This document shows positions 20,572 to 31,076 of a stretch of DNA of 64,000 nucleotides, piece after piece (position 1 is the stretch's first letter; each line of letters starts with the position of its first letter). Made by a program: the position numbers and the translations under genes. The notes under the pieces were generated by a model, which worked only from the letters and a program-made list of their open reading frames with translations, did no database searches and was not told the DNA's origin. This stretch comes from Yersinia proxima (GTDB taxonomy: Bacteria > Pseudomonadota > Gammaproteobacteria > Enterobacterales > Enterobacteriaceae). The stretch is from the NCBI RefSeq assembly GCF_902170785.1, contig NZ_CABHYG010000011.1, positions 1-64,000 of the forward strand. The letters run 5' to 3'.

Positions 20572-21212
20572 AATCCAATCCTTTTATCCAATTTTGTGGG
20601 TACCGACTTTCTTGTGAGTCATTACATTTATTACAGGGACTAATACATTACGCTGACATATTGAGTCACAACTAGATACAGCATCATCCTCCCCCTCTCT
20701 ACGCCCCCCAACGAGTTATTGTGATCGACTTAACACTGCTGCCTATTCTGTGGTGTCAGGCACAATAATGTAGGTCGAAATTTGCGTGTCAGGTCACGTA
20801 TTTGTATTTGTGATGGAACTTCTGCTCGCAGTGGTCGTTCCCTCATCCTCCCATCTCCTCCCCCACGAAAAACTTTGTTACGGATGATTACCAAATAGTG
20901 CTACTCCCGCATTATCGCCGTCATTGAAACAGTGTCAGCACCATTGAAATAGCGTCACCAACCAAATGTGGTTGTTCGGTTAATTATTACCCAGGTAGAT
21001 CAGGACGTTGCAGCTTTAACCAACGTGCGGCCCTATACTCAGGCCGCGACGTCGTCCGGGGCAACCTTGCTAAGGCATGGCGGTACGGCGCGCAGCAAGA
21101 GAGTCATCAGGGGACTGGGAGTAATCGATGGGTCATGCCGGAATTTGCTTCCGCCATTTTTCTTCAGTCAGGTTCATATGAAAAGTTGTTTGCGTAAGCA
21201 AAGGAGTAACAG
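20572..21212. promoter_or_regulatory. Divergent malE/malK control region
   Basis: This 641-bp interval drives malEFG leftward and malK-lamB-malM rightward. MalT-type boxes (core GGGGAGGA or GGAGGATGA) appear on the minus strand at 20684-20695, 20843-20852 and 20853-20865. CRP-like half sites TGTGA occur at about 20613, 20720 and 20809. The layout, MalT boxes near each promoter with CRP sites between, matches the E. coli malEp-malKp switch. The last 200 bases before malK form an unusually long leader with a GCGGCC/GGCCGC hairpin (about 21027-21050). I see no gene in it; a GTG-started frame at 20968 has no support. Confidence 0.8.
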
Positions 21213-22328
21213 ATGGCTAATGTAACGCTGAGCGGCGTTTATAAGGCCTTTGGTGAGGCTGTGATTTCCAAAGACATCAATTTGGAAATCAATGACGGTG
21301 AATTTGTTGTCTTTGTTGGGCCATCCGGGTGTGGAAAGTCAACGCTGCTGCGGATGATTGCCGGTCTTGAGGATATTACCTCGGGTGAGTTGTTGATTGG
21401 CGGTAAACGGATGAATGAAGTGCCACCGTCAGAGCGCGGTATTGGCATGGTGTTCCAGTCATATGCGCTTTACCCCCATTTATCTGTGGCAGAAAACATG
21501 TCTTTCGGCCTGAAATTGGCCGGTGCGAAGAAAGCGGAAATTAACCAACGGGTGAATCAGGTAGCTGAAGTGCTGCAACTGGCTCACCTGTTGGAACGCC
21601 GACCTAAAGCGTTATCCGGTGGTCAGCGTCAGCGTGTGGCCATCGGCCGTACCTTGGTCGCCGAGCCGGATGTCTTCCTGCTTGATGAACCGCTTTCCAA
21701 CCTGGATGCGGCACTGCGAGTACAGATGCGCATTGAGATATCACGCCTCCATAAACGCCTGCAACGCACCATGATTTACGTCACCCACGATCAGGTCGAA
21801 GCCATGACCTTGGCCGACAAAATTGTGGTGCTGGATGCCGGCAATGTGGCGCAAGTCGGTAAGCCACTGGAACTGTACCACTATCCAGCCAACCGCTTTG
21901 TCGCGGGCTTTATCGGCTCGCCAAAAATGAATTTTTTACCGGTTAAAGTGACCGCCGTTGAACCTCATCAGGTGCAGATCGAACTGCCAAATCCTAATGG
22001 GCAGTTAGTGTGGCTGCCGGTGGAAGGTGAGCGAGTTCATGTCGGTGCAAATATGTCTTTGGGTATCCGCCCGGAACATCTGCTGCCAAGCAGTGCCTCT
22101 GAAGTCACGCTGGAAGGCGAGATTCAGGTGGTAGAGCAACTGGGTAATGAGACTCAAATTCACATCCAAATCCCTGCAATACGTCAAAACCTGGTCTACC
22201 GCCAGAACGACGTGGTGCTGGTAGAAGAAGGTGCAACATTCGCCATCGGTCTGCCGCCATACCGTTGTCATCTGTTCCGTGAAGATGGCACTGCGTGTAA
22301 GCGATTGTACCAAGAACTGGGCGTCTAG
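21213..22328 (+). CDS. malK: Maltose/maltodextrin ABC transporter ATP-binding protein MalK
   Basis: MalK is the ATPase of the maltose importer and, in enterobacteria, also sequesters MalT and receives the inhibitory signal from enzyme IIA-Glc. The 371-residue protein has Walker [10 protein letters not shown] at 36-44, the Q loop in FQSYALYP, signature [10 protein letters not shown], Walker [13 protein letters not shown] and the switch His in [11 protein letters not shown]. The C-terminal regulatory domain (from about residue 235) holds GSPKMNFLP and the closing [18 protein letters not shown] precedes the ATG. First gene of malK-lamB-malM. Confidence 0.97.
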   Translation: MANVTLSGVYKAFGEAVISKDINLEINDGEFVVFVGPSGCGKSTLLRMIAGLEDITSGELLIGGKRMNEVPPSERGIGMVFQSYALYPHLSVAENMSFGLKLAGAKKAEINQRVNQVAEVLQLAHLLERRPKALSGGQRQRVAIGRTLVAEPDVFLLDEPLSNLDAALRVQMRIEISRLHKRLQRTMIYVTHDQVEAMTLADKIVVLDAGNVAQVGKPLELYHYPANRFVAGFIGSPKMNFLPVKVTAVEPHQVQIELPNPNGQLVWLPVEGERVHVGANMSLGIRPEHLLPSSASEVTLEGEIQVVEQLGNETQIHIQIPAIRQNLVYRQNDVVLVEEGATFAIGLPPYRCHLFREDGTACKRLYQELGV

Positions 22329-22360
22329 TTACCACGACGACCGGTTTCGGAAAATGTTAA

Positions 22361-23701
<1,341 letters not shown>

Positions 23702-23711
23702 CAGAAGTGAT

Positions 23712-23740
23712 ACAGCCGTCCTTTGGGGCGGCTGTTCTGT
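23712..23740 (+). terminator. Stem-loop after lamB (partial terminator)
   Basis: Stem ACAGCCG(TCC) / (GGG)CGGCTGT, 10 bp with one wobble, 10 bases after the lamB stop. The tail TCTGTTT is weak, so read-through into malM is likely. Confidence 0.65.
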
Positions 23741-23804
23741 TTGCTGAAATAACTGTGTTACCGGTGTGCGGGCGATGACCCGCATTCTGCTGACAACAAG
23801 AAGC

Positions 23805-23929
<125 letters not shown>

Positions 23930-23997
23930 ATTGGTTAACTTTGCCGACCTTGCCTGTGCACAGTTAGCGCTGACGCTCAATGTACGAGGGTATAACA

Positions 23998-24909
23998 ATG
24001 AAAAAGAATCTGCTGACACTCTGTCTGGCATTGGCTCTGGGGGTCACCGCACCTCTTGCAGTACAAGCCGAATCAACGATTTCTCCGGCGAATGTTTCTA
24101 TTGCGCCAACTATCAGTACTGCGACATTACAACAATTGCCCTGGCAGCCATTAGTGCCACCGGTGACGCAAGACATCAAACTAACCGCTTCCAGCCCGCA
24201 AATCTCGCAAGGGAATGTAGAAGGGGCGGTGGCCGCTTTTGCTTTACCAGCCGATCGTGGATCGATGGAGATCACGCTCAGCAGTTTAGTGACAGACAAC
24301 CAATTATTTGCTCCGAGCGTATTAGTGTTAGACGAACAAATGCGCCCGGCGGCTTATTATCCTTCCAGCTATTTCACTTATGAAAAAGCGGGCATTATGA
24401 CCAGCGATCGCTTGCAAGGAGTGATGAAATTGACTCCGGCACTGGGACAAAAGCAGATCTATCTGTTGGTCTACACCACCCGTGATGATCTGGCTAAAAC
24501 CACCAAGTTACTGGATCCGGCGAAGGCTTATGCCATGGGCGTGGGTAATGCAGTGCCCGATATTCCGGATCCTATTGCCAAACATATCCCGACCGGTAAT
24601 TTGAGAATTAAAGCCACTGCCGAGCAAGGTATGGGTAACGTGATGATTGGCTTAATACAGTCAACACCGGCATCAGCACCAGTAGTGGTGGGCAGCACTG
24701 CCCAGCCAGCGGCAGTCGCGGCACCAGTCGCGGCAAAACCGGCAGAGCCAATGCTGAGTGAGACTGAAAACTACTTCAACCAGGCGATTAAAGACGCGGT
24801 GAAAGCCGGTGATGTCGATAAGGCGCTGAAATTGTTGAACGAAGCGGAACATTTGGGCTCAACTTCAGCCCGAAAAACCTTTATTGGTAGTGTAAAAGGC
24901 AAGGGGTAA
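23998..24909 (+). CDS. malM: Maltose operon periplasmic protein MalM
   Basis: MalM is a periplasmic protein of the maltose operon whose molecular role is unresolved. From ATG 23998 (GAGGG 8 bases upstream) the precursor has 303 residues. The signal peptide is residues 1-24, with LLTLCLALALGVTAP and cleavage after VQA. An Ala/Pro-rich linker (about 235-255) separates the main domain from a C-terminal segment ETENYFNQAIKDAVKAGDVDKALKLLNEAE that is strongly conserved with E. coli. An in-frame ATG at 23980 lacks a ribosome-binding site. It ends the malK-lamB-malM unit. Confidence 0.94.
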   Translation: MKKNLLTLCLALALGVTAPLAVQAESTISPANVSIAPTISTATLQQLPWQPLVPPVTQDIKLTASSPQISQGNVEGAVAAFALPADRGSMEITLSSLVTDNQLFAPSVLVLDEQMRPAAYYPSSYFTYEKAGIMTSDRLQGVMKLTPALGQKQIYLLVYTTRDDLAKTTKLLDPAKAYAMGVGNAVPDIPDPIAKHIPTGNLRIKATAEQGMGNVMIGLIQSTPASAPVVVGSTAQPAAVAAPVAAKPAEPMLSETENYFNQAIKDAVKAGDVDKALKLLNEAEHLGSTSARKTFIGSVKGKG

Positions 24910-24941
24910 ATCCCGGCACTGCCGAATATGGCTGGATGATT

Positions 24942-24966
24942 GGTGCGCCTCGGCGCACCTTTTTTC
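24942..24966 (+). terminator. Rho-independent terminator after malM
   Basis: Perfect 7-bp stem GGTGCGC / GCGCACC with loop CTCG and six T residues, 32 bases after the malM stop. Confidence 0.93.
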
Positions 24967-25228
24967 TTTGTGTTGTTCTGGACGCTGTATGCACTCAGCC
25001 TAATTTAGTTCGCTACGCCTTAGTTTGTTGGCTCGGTAGAGAGACAGTAGATAAGTAATAATTTATGGGGCTGAAAATATCTATTGAGGAGGCAATACCT
25101 AAACCTCAGGTTTAGGTATTGCTTAATACTTGTCATTAGCAATGGTGTTTAATTAATAATAACTTTAACTATCAGGTGTATATCTCCCCTCGGCTGATAT
25201 AGTCGCGGGGAGACATCTTACGTTATTT
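24967..25228. other. malM-autotransporter intergenic region with inverted repeats
   Basis: No gene is visible. It contains a perfect 15-bp inverted repeat at 25092-25122 and a second, 7-bp pair TCTCCCC / GGGGAGA at 25183-25213 close to the autotransporter stop codon. The latter is a possible weak terminator for the minus-strand gene but has no T run. Part of 24990-25030 loosely recalls sequence at 6880-6912, perhaps old repeat debris. Confidence 0.5.
25092..25122. repeat. Perfect 15-bp inverted repeat
   Basis: GCAATACCTAAACCT, one spacer base, and AGGTTTAGGTATTGC, with no mismatch. Neither strand has a T run behind it. It lies between the convergent malM and autotransporter genes at the edge of the accessory block. 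Confidence 0.9.
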
Positions 25229-28183
25229 CTAGAAGTTGTATTTAACGCCCAGCATCACGTTAGTATCACTGTAGCTTTTACTACCAACCTGCTGACCAAC
25301 GTTACCCCAGATATTCAATTTCTTGTTGATCTGGCCTTCCACACCTACTTTCAACTCTGCGATATTGGCAGTACCGGCCTGATTAACGGTCACGGTATCC
25401 ATAATTGTACCGAAGTCTTTAGTATTATGGATCCAGTTGGCTTCAACAAACGGCTGGAACACTCGGTCTTTACCTTTATCCTGATCGCTATAACCATTCA
25501 TAAAAGCTCTAATTCCAAGACGAGTCTGGATATTACCATCACCTTCTCCTGACACATTAGTCCCGTTAGTTTCCTTATGGTCATCGGCTTTGACACCCAT
25601 CCAGATTGCCTGTGCTTTAGGCTGGATAAAGTAGGTCGCGTTTTTAGCGCTATTCTCACCAATTTTAAAGGTATAGCCACTTTCGATAGAGGCAGTCACC
25701 CCTTTAGATTTGTACTCTTCGCTATTCAAATCCTGACCGTCAACGGTGTTATTGAACCAGCTGTATTGCGCCCAACTATCCACATATAAACCAGACTTAT
25801 CGGTTTCGTTGGCATACCAAGTACCGTATACACCTGTGCTATAACCATCGACTGCTGCATCCGCGCTATAACCGGATAGGTGAGATTCGGTTTTGCTTTG
25901 GCTGTTGCCATAGCCAACCATTATCCCCAGATGTAAACGATCCTGACCATCATTGCTCCACTGGGCAATATCCCCCCCTAATTGCAACACGTAGCGGTTG
26001 GCCTGAGTACCCAGTTGACCATAACTATCATGGGATTGAGTATGGCCGCCCTCATTACGCATCCACATACTGGTGACTTTCTTCTCACCAGTCAGGGCGT
26101 CGATATATTGTGTTTCACCTAAACGGTCATGCAGTGTTGTGACAAACAGATTATTTGCTGCCGACAAGTTAGCGGCGTAGCCACCAGCTTCAGGGCGTTC
26201 TAATTGTGGTGATGCTGCCGGGCTAGCTGATGTTCTTGGCTCCACTGGCGAAATCGGAACAATCGGTGGTACTGGTGGTACTGGTGGCACTGGCGGTACT
26301 GGTGGCACTGGCGGTACTGGCGGTACTGGCGGTGGCGGCAGTGGTTTAACCGGATCGTCAGCTGGGATAGCTGAACTGGTCAGATACCAGTTGCCTGCAT
26401 TGGCATCTGCACCACGAACCAGAGAATAATCATAAGCGCCAGCGACAATACGACCATTCTTAACAAACTCACCGTCAGAAAGGCCATTTACCTGTACTAG
26501 CTCAATTCCATTCAGCGTCGCTGCTCCAGAGCCACCGATATTCGTGACACTGACATACGTAGTGCCTGAGGTATTACCTTCAACTAGTAACTTATCAGTC
26601 GCAGAATTATCGTCATTCAGTGCCGTGTTGAAATTTAAGAAACCATCATTACCGGTATAGTCACCAGTGATGGTCAATACTGTTCCAGGTGCACCATTAA
26701 AACTCACTAAACCAGCGTTATGCAGGTTAGCCAGAGTTTGGTCATAACCAGCTAAGTCCAATTGCCCAGCACTATGTACGTCGTAATCAGATGCTGCACT
26801 GAAAGCACTGCTGGTGCCAGCCCGTAAAACACCGCCATCAATGGTTGTTGTACCTGCATAGGTATTCAGAGCGTTGAGAACCGTAGTACCGCTATAGATC
26901 GAGACTTTACCTTGGCCATCAATGAGAGGATTAAATTGATAATCTGTATCGGTATGATTGAAGACGATAGAACTATCACCTATCCCTAGGGTGATGGTTG
27001 GGCTGATAATGTTGCCAGCTGCTGTTGCAGCGACTCCTGCGGCACTACCAATATTTAACACCCCAGTAGCTGCCTGACCCTTGGTGATATTAATTGCATT
27101 GCTTTCCACTAAAGCACCATCATTGACAGTTACTGAACCTTTGCCATCCCAATTCCCAATGCTGATATTACTACCGGTATCTTTCCAGGAAGAACCCGCG
27201 CCAGTCACCAGCACTTCACCTTGAGAGCCAGCTTTTTCGGCGAGAGAGCTGTTTACACTGGTTACACTCCCGCCATTAGACACGGTCATCACACCGTGAC
27301 CACCGGAGGCACCTAAGAGCAAATAGCTGCTGTTTTGCCATGTAGAACCTGGGCCTGAGACATTAATCCGACCGGTTGCATTATTATTTAAACCAACAAG
27401 CGCTGAAGTGTTGGTGACGACGGCACCATCAGTGATATTGATCGTATCGTCATTCCCTTGGAATAATGCAACTATCAGTGAGTTTTTATTATCCCAGCGA
27501 GAGCCTGATCCTGTGACGTTGACCAACCCTACATCAGCATCCATATACGTGTAACCACTGGTTACCACAGCACCATTTGAGATAAGCATGGTGCTATTGT
27601 GGCCCTCCATTTCAAGACCGTCATTAATGCTCCAACGGGAATCTTTGCCACTTACTTCGACATAACCAGAGGCGGTATTATTCGCACCGATATCTGCATT
27701 GGATTGGCTTGTCACAACGCCGCCATCTAAGATTCGCAGAGAACCATTACCAAAGTTACCTATCACTAACCCACCGTTGGTGGTCCACTGGGAACCCTGT
27801 CCGATAATGTTAACCTGGCCCGTAGAGCCTGCAACCTTACCGATATAATTCGAATTTGTTGCAGAAATTCCGCTAGTCAGGCTCCCGCCGTTAGAAACAG
27901 TGAGTGTACCGGAAGTGACATTACCGACAATTAATGAATCAGGAATCGCCCATGAAGGGTTTGTCGGGTTGCTTTGATTTACATCCCCAGTAACAGCGAT
28001 ATCAGCAAAAGAAATAACAGGAATCATAGCTAACGCTGTGGTGAATGCTTTGGCAATATTGCCAGCACGAAGCAGCACGCGATGAGCGCTACTTTTACCT
28101 TTGCCTTTCACTGCAGAAAACTCACTGGCGACAACCCAGTTTTTTTGCGCAGAATTCCAGACTAACCGATAGATTTTGTTCAT
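25229..28183 (-). CDS. Type Va autotransporter with PEP/T5SS repeat passenger
   Basis: A 984-residue self-secreted surface protein. Residues 1-22 (MNKIYRLVWNSAQKNWVVAS) are the extended signal-peptide region of large autotransporters, followed by a hydrophobic signal to about 60. The passenger has about six copies of a 45-50 residue repeat of the form GxGSxW...LxIGxxGxGxLxVxxGGxVTS, typical of the T5SS/PEP-CTERM-associated repeat, then an autotransporter-associated beta-strand segment (YAGTTTIDGGVLRAG, about 440). A proline linker of PPV repeats spans about 612-650. The C-terminal beta-barrel (from about 710) ends GVKYNF. GGAG precedes the ATG. Likely an adhesin; the exact role is not known. 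Confidence 0.9.
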   Translation of the reverse strand: MNKIYRLVWNSAQKNWVVASEFSAVKGKGKSSAHRVLLRAGNIAKAFTTALAMIPVISFADIAVTGDVNQSNPTNPSWAIPDSLIVGNVTSGTLTVSNGGSLTSGISATNSNYIGKVAGSTGQVNIIGQGSQWTTNGGLVIGNFGNGSLRILDGGVVTSQSNADIGANNTASGYVEVSGKDSRWSINDGLEMEGHNSTMLISNGAVVTSGYTYMDADVGLVNVTGSGSRWDNKNSLIVALFQGNDDTINITDGAVVTNTSALVGLNNNATGRINVSGPGSTWQNSSYLLLGASGGHGVMTVSNGGSVTSVNSSLAEKAGSQGEVLVTGAGSSWKDTGSNISIGNWDGKGSVTVNDGALVESNAINITKGQAATGVLNIGSAAGVAATAAGNIISPTITLGIGDSSIVFNHTDTDYQFNPLIDGQGKVSIYSGTTVLNALNTYAGTTTIDGGVLRAGTSSAFSAASDYDVHSAGQLDLAGYDQTLANLHNAGLVSFNGAPGTVLTITGDYTGNDGFLNFNTALNDDNSATDKLLVEGNTSGTTYVSVTNIGGSGAATLNGIELVQVNGLSDGEFVKNGRIVAGAYDYSLVRGADANAGNWYLTSSAIPADDPVKPLPPPPVPPVPPVPPVPPVPPVPPVPPIVPISPVEPRTSASPAASPQLERPEAGGYAANLSAANNLFVTTLHDRLGETQYIDALTGEKKVTSMWMRNEGGHTQSHDSYGQLGTQANRYVLQLGGDIAQWSNDGQDRLHLGIMVGYGNSQSKTESHLSGYSADAAVDGYSTGVYGTWYANETDKSGLYVDSWAQYSWFNNTVDGQDLNSEEYKSKGVTASIESGYTFKIGENSAKNATYFIQPKAQAIWMGVKADDHKETNGTNVSGEGDGNIQTRLGIRAFMNGYSDQDKGKDRVFQPFVEANWIHNTKDFGTIMDTVTVNQAGTANIAELKVGVEGQINKKLNIWGNVGQQVGSKSYSDTNVMLGVKYNF
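26265..26336 (-). repeat. 9-bp tandem repeats encoding the PPV linker
   Basis: Seven 9-bp units of the form GG(T/C)GG(T/C)ACT on the plus strand plus a degenerate eighth, encoding (Pro-Pro-Val)n in the linker between passenger and barrel. Units differ only at third codon positions. Slippage would change linker length in steps of three residues without a frameshift. Confidence 0.92.
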
Positions 28184-28507
28184 AATAAACTCCAGTTTCA
28201 GGCAATAGTAGCGATGACTATTTTCCTGAGTAATATGTGTATCTTTTGATTAAACCAATTTAAATAGAGTTGTTTCTTGGGTGTGTACTAATATCAAATA
28301 ATAAACGTTATCATTCATTATTCGCTGACTTGTTACGATTAGGTTAAAATAACATGTTATTATTTGGCTGTTTTTATAACGATAATGAACCTCGCTAATG
28401 TGGCCCTGACTTTAATCAGTTGCTTATTTAAGAGTGAGTTTAGTTAAGCTGATATCTTTTTATTTTTGGATTGTTTTTTGTTTGTTAATGACTGTGTTAA
28501 TTAACTG
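28184..28507. other. AT-rich interval between the LuxR-type gene and the autotransporter
   Basis: 324 bp without a gene, carrying the autotransporter promoter on the minus strand. It is strongly AT-rich with many A/T runs (for example 28300-28380), the kind of DNA often bound by H-NS, but I cannot identify a defined operator or promoter. No terminator is obvious behind the LuxR-type gene, so read-through into the autotransporter is possible. Confidence 0.45.
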
Positions 28508-29197
28508 TCATCTGATACTAGTGTTAAAATACGTCGTATTAATCAATGACTCTTTCTTTAAGTAGTTATAAAGTCCAGCTAATGTTTTCACGCTAAATTT
28601 TGCATAAATATTAGAGCGGTGAGTACATACAGTCTTATGACTGATGAACAGATCTCTGGCGATGTCATTGTTATTCTTACCTGACATTATCTTCTTTAAA
28701 ATGACGTGCTCTTTAGGTGTTAGCATTAAAAATTGATAATGCGCTAATGGTAAATACTCTGTTTCGCAGGCATTAAAATTCAATAATTCATTAATTTTAT
28801 TGAGGATTTTCTCCCTGAACAACACGAGTGGTGAGTTTTTTCTCAACACGTCATCAAATAATGAAGTATAAAGGTTGGAAAAATTTATAAATTCCGGTGC
28901 ATTACATAGTGCGATAGTTTTAAAATTACGACTTGCTGCACTTAACTTTTCAATAATTTGTAACTTCTCAGGGAAAAACAGGCTGTCAAAATCCAGGATG
29001 ATAACGGACTTATTTCTTGATTTTAATAGTGATAAAATAATTTCACTGACTTTTTCCTTAGATATTATTTTAATGTTCATTGTGGATATATCACTGGTTG
29101 GAATGATGTTTAATATAAATTCCACTAGTGAGTAATTGAGTAATTTATTAAAAGTAAGAATGAAAATATTTATGGAATTCTCTGAGTGCTCAGACAT
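28508..29197 (-). CDS. LuxR-family transcriptional regulator (orphan)
   Basis: A 229-residue protein from ATG 29197; a TTG-started longer form (29224) has no ribosome-binding site. The C-terminal 60 residues are a LuxR/FixJ-type helix-turn-helix, LTPKEHVILKKIMSGKNNND followed by IARDLFISHKTVCTHRSNIY, with the usual invariant Glu and the recognition helix SHKTVCTHRS. The N-terminal part (about 1-160) vaguely resembles a response-regulator fold (VIILDFDSLFFPE) but lacks a clear acidic pocket and phospho-acceptor pattern, as in RcsA- or FimZ-like factors. No partner kinase is nearby. It lies upstream of and in line with the autotransporter. Very AT-rich compared with flanking mal and ubi genes, suggesting acquisition. 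Confidence 0.75.
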   Translation of the reverse strand: MSEHSENSINIFILTFNKLLNYSLVEFILNIIPTSDISTMNIKIISKEKVSEIILSLLKSRNKSVIILDFDSLFFPEKLQIIEKLSAASRNFKTIALCNAPEFINFSNLYTSLFDDVLRKNSPLVLFREKILNKINELLNFNACETEYLPLAHYQFLMLTPKEHVILKKIMSGKNNNDIARDLFISHKTVCTHRSNIYAKFSVKTLAGLYNYLKKESLINTTYFNTSIR

Positions 29198-29424
29198 AGA
29201 TTTACCATGGAATTTTAAAATCAAGGTGAATGGTAATTTTTCATGTTACGCATTATCCTGCCAGGGACACCTTTAAGTCATTAGGAATACATTTATTGTG
29301 TTCGGATAACTCTTATGTTGAGAAAAGATTGTTGAGAAAATATTTTTTATATAAGGTGTAATTCAATTGATGAGTTAATTAAAGCTGTATTTGATTCTAA
29401 AATCCAACGAAAAATACAAAAACC

Positions 29425-29445
29425 ATTTTCTATAAATTAGAAAAT
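29425..29445. promoter_or_regulatory. Palindrome upstream of the LysR-type gene, candidate operator
   Basis: ATTTTCTA, five spacer bases, TAGAAAAT: a perfect 8-bp dyad 41 bases before the LysR-type start codon. LysR regulators commonly bind interrupted AT-rich dyads at their own promoters. The rest of 29198-29486 is AT-rich with no gene. Confidence 0.5.
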
Positions 29446-29486
29446 ACCATCTATACTGATGGTTATAAAATAAACAAGATAAAATA

Positions 29487-30401
29487 ATGATGACAAAACA
29501 ATACCTGGATCTGAATTTGATTCGTATTCTCTGTGCAGTTGTGGAAACAGGAACCGTGACTCAGGCGGCTCTGCGTTTAGATATGGGCATTTCTGCCGTG
29601 AGTTATGCCTTAAACAAATTGAGGCGCTATTATAGCGATGCCTTATTTTTTCGTTCCGAAGAGGGAATGCAACCTACCGCGATTGCACTTGAACTCTACA
29701 AAGTGTTCAAACCGGCGTTAGATGCGCTAGGGCAGTCAGTGGATAAACCGGACAACCTCAAACCCCTTTTGGATAAGAAGACTATCCGTATTCGCTGTAA
29801 TTCATTGGTTGAAATGCGGCTTTCACATCAGTTTTTAACGTCTAAAGAGCTTACGACACCCCCATCACTGGATTTTTTGTATCACTTGTTGAATGCCAAG
29901 TCGCGGCAGGAGGCCTTGCGTAAAAAACAAACGGATATTGATATTGGTCAGACTATAGAAGACGACAGTTCGATCGTGAAATACCCCATATATCTCCATG
30001 GCACGGTGTTATTATGCCGCAAAGGCCACCCTCGTTTGGGTAATACTGTTACGGTTGAACAGTTAAAGTCTGAAAAATTAGTCAGTTGGATCCCCATTCA
30101 AGAATCTTTGGAGCGCGAAACCTTTGTGGTGGCTTTTGATGGCTATCACTTGATGAACCGTACTTATCGTAGTTCCTCACTAATCAATTTGTTGCTTCAC
30201 GTGAAAATGACAGATGCAGTGATCTTTATTCCTGCACCATTTGCAGATTTTTGTAGTCAGATGCTGGATCTGCGTGCGGTTGATTGTCCTTTCTTATTTG
30301 AGCAAATATACAATTTAAATGCTTATGTTCATAAAACACAAAAGGATGACCCAGCGATACAACGTATTATTCAGTTACTGACTCAGTGGTGCGGGCGCTA
30401 A
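29487..30401 (+). CDS. LysR-family transcriptional regulator
   Basis: 304 residues with an N-terminal winged helix-turn-helix at about 8-66: [20 protein letters not shown] then [19 protein letters not shown]. The remaining 220 residues fit a LysR-type effector domain but are divergent, and I cannot name the ligand. The recognition region is [13 protein letters not shown] in place of the commoner QPAVSxxIxxLE. The ribosome-binding site is weak (AAGATAAAATA). It is divergent from the LuxR-type gene and lies just before ubiC, where E. coli has unrelated genes. Its target could be the adjoining autotransporter or a distant gene. Confidence 0.8.
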   Translation: MMTKQYLDLNLIRILCAVVETGTVTQAALRLDMGISAVSYALNKLRRYYSDALFFRSEEGMQPTAIALELYKVFKPALDALGQSVDKPDNLKPLLDKKTIRIRCNSLVEMRLSHQFLTSKELTTPPSLDFLYHLLNAKSRQEALRKKQTDIDIGQTIEDDSSIVKYPIYLHGTVLLCRKGHPRLGNTVTVEQLKSEKLVSWIPIQESLERETFVVAFDGYHLMNRTYRSSSLINLLLHVKMTDAVIFIPAPFADFCSQMLDLRAVDCPFLFEQIYNLNAYVHKTQKDDPAIQRIIQLLTQWCGR

Positions 30402-30540
30402 AGCTATTTTAGTTAATTATCTGTTGTGGTGGAGATCATCTGATTCGACTACCCGTGTCGCCAGAGGACTATTCTGCGCTACAATGGCTCCCTATTGGCG
30501 AATTAGCTGGGATAGCTTTTTATCCCTGGCAGGGAGTTGT

Positions 30541-31047
30541 ATGTCTACCGGTGATGCATCAATTATAAAACCTATCCAATGGTGTGCCATTGAGCAGCCG
30601 AACTTACCAGTTGATATCGCAGATTGGCTGATGGAATTAGGTTCAATGACCCGACGTTTTGAGCAGCATTGCCAGCGGGTTCATGTCGAGCCACAGCGAG
30701 AATGCTTTATTACACGTCATGCATTAGGCGAAGATGCTGAGCATTTGCCGGTAAGTGAGCGCTATTGGCTGCGCGAGATTGTGTTGTGTGGCGATAATGA
30801 ACCGTGGCTGCTGGGGCGTACTATTATTCCCGAAGAAACACTGTCTGGCCCTGATCGGGCGCTGGTGGATTTAGGCACATTACCGCTTGGTCGCTATTTA
30901 TTTGGTGGTAACAATTTAACCCGGGATTATATTCAAATCGGGAGGCAGGAGGCGCTTTGGGCGCGACGTTCGTTGCTGCGTTTATCAGGTAAACCCCTGT
31001 TACTGACTGAAGTTTTTTTACCGGCCTCGCCGCTTTATTCGATGTAA
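30541..31047 (+). CDS. ubiC: Chorismate pyruvate-lyase
   Basis: UbiC removes pyruvate from chorismate to give 4-hydroxybenzoate, the first step of ubiquinone synthesis. From ATG 30541 (AGGGAG 6 bases upstream) it has 168 residues, near the E. coli length of 165. The earlier in-frame ATG at 30424 would add 39 unrelated residues and lacks a ribosome-binding site. Conserved blocks are [37 protein letters not shown] and the C-terminal [15 protein letters not shown]. It is the first gene of ubiCA, 29 bases ahead of ubiA. Confidence 0.95.
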   Translation: MSTGDASIIKPIQWCAIEQPNLPVDIADWLMELGSMTRRFEQHCQRVHVEPQRECFITRHALGEDAEHLPVSERYWLREIVLCGDNEPWLLGRTIIPEETLSGPDRALVDLGTLPLGRYLFGGNNLTRDYIQIGRQEALWARRSLLRLSGKPLLLTEVFLPASPLYSM

Positions 31048-31076
31048 GGGTTGGTGAGATTTTGGAGAGCGAGAAA

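Noticed and set aside
20968-21225. 85-residue frame in the malK leader
   Set aside because: Starts with GTG, has no ribosome-binding site, low-complexity composition, and overlaps the malK start. Treated as a structured leader.
26265-26336. CRISPR-like short repeats
   Set aside because: The 9-bp units are in-frame codons of the autotransporter linker with no spacers. No CRISPR array exists in the window.
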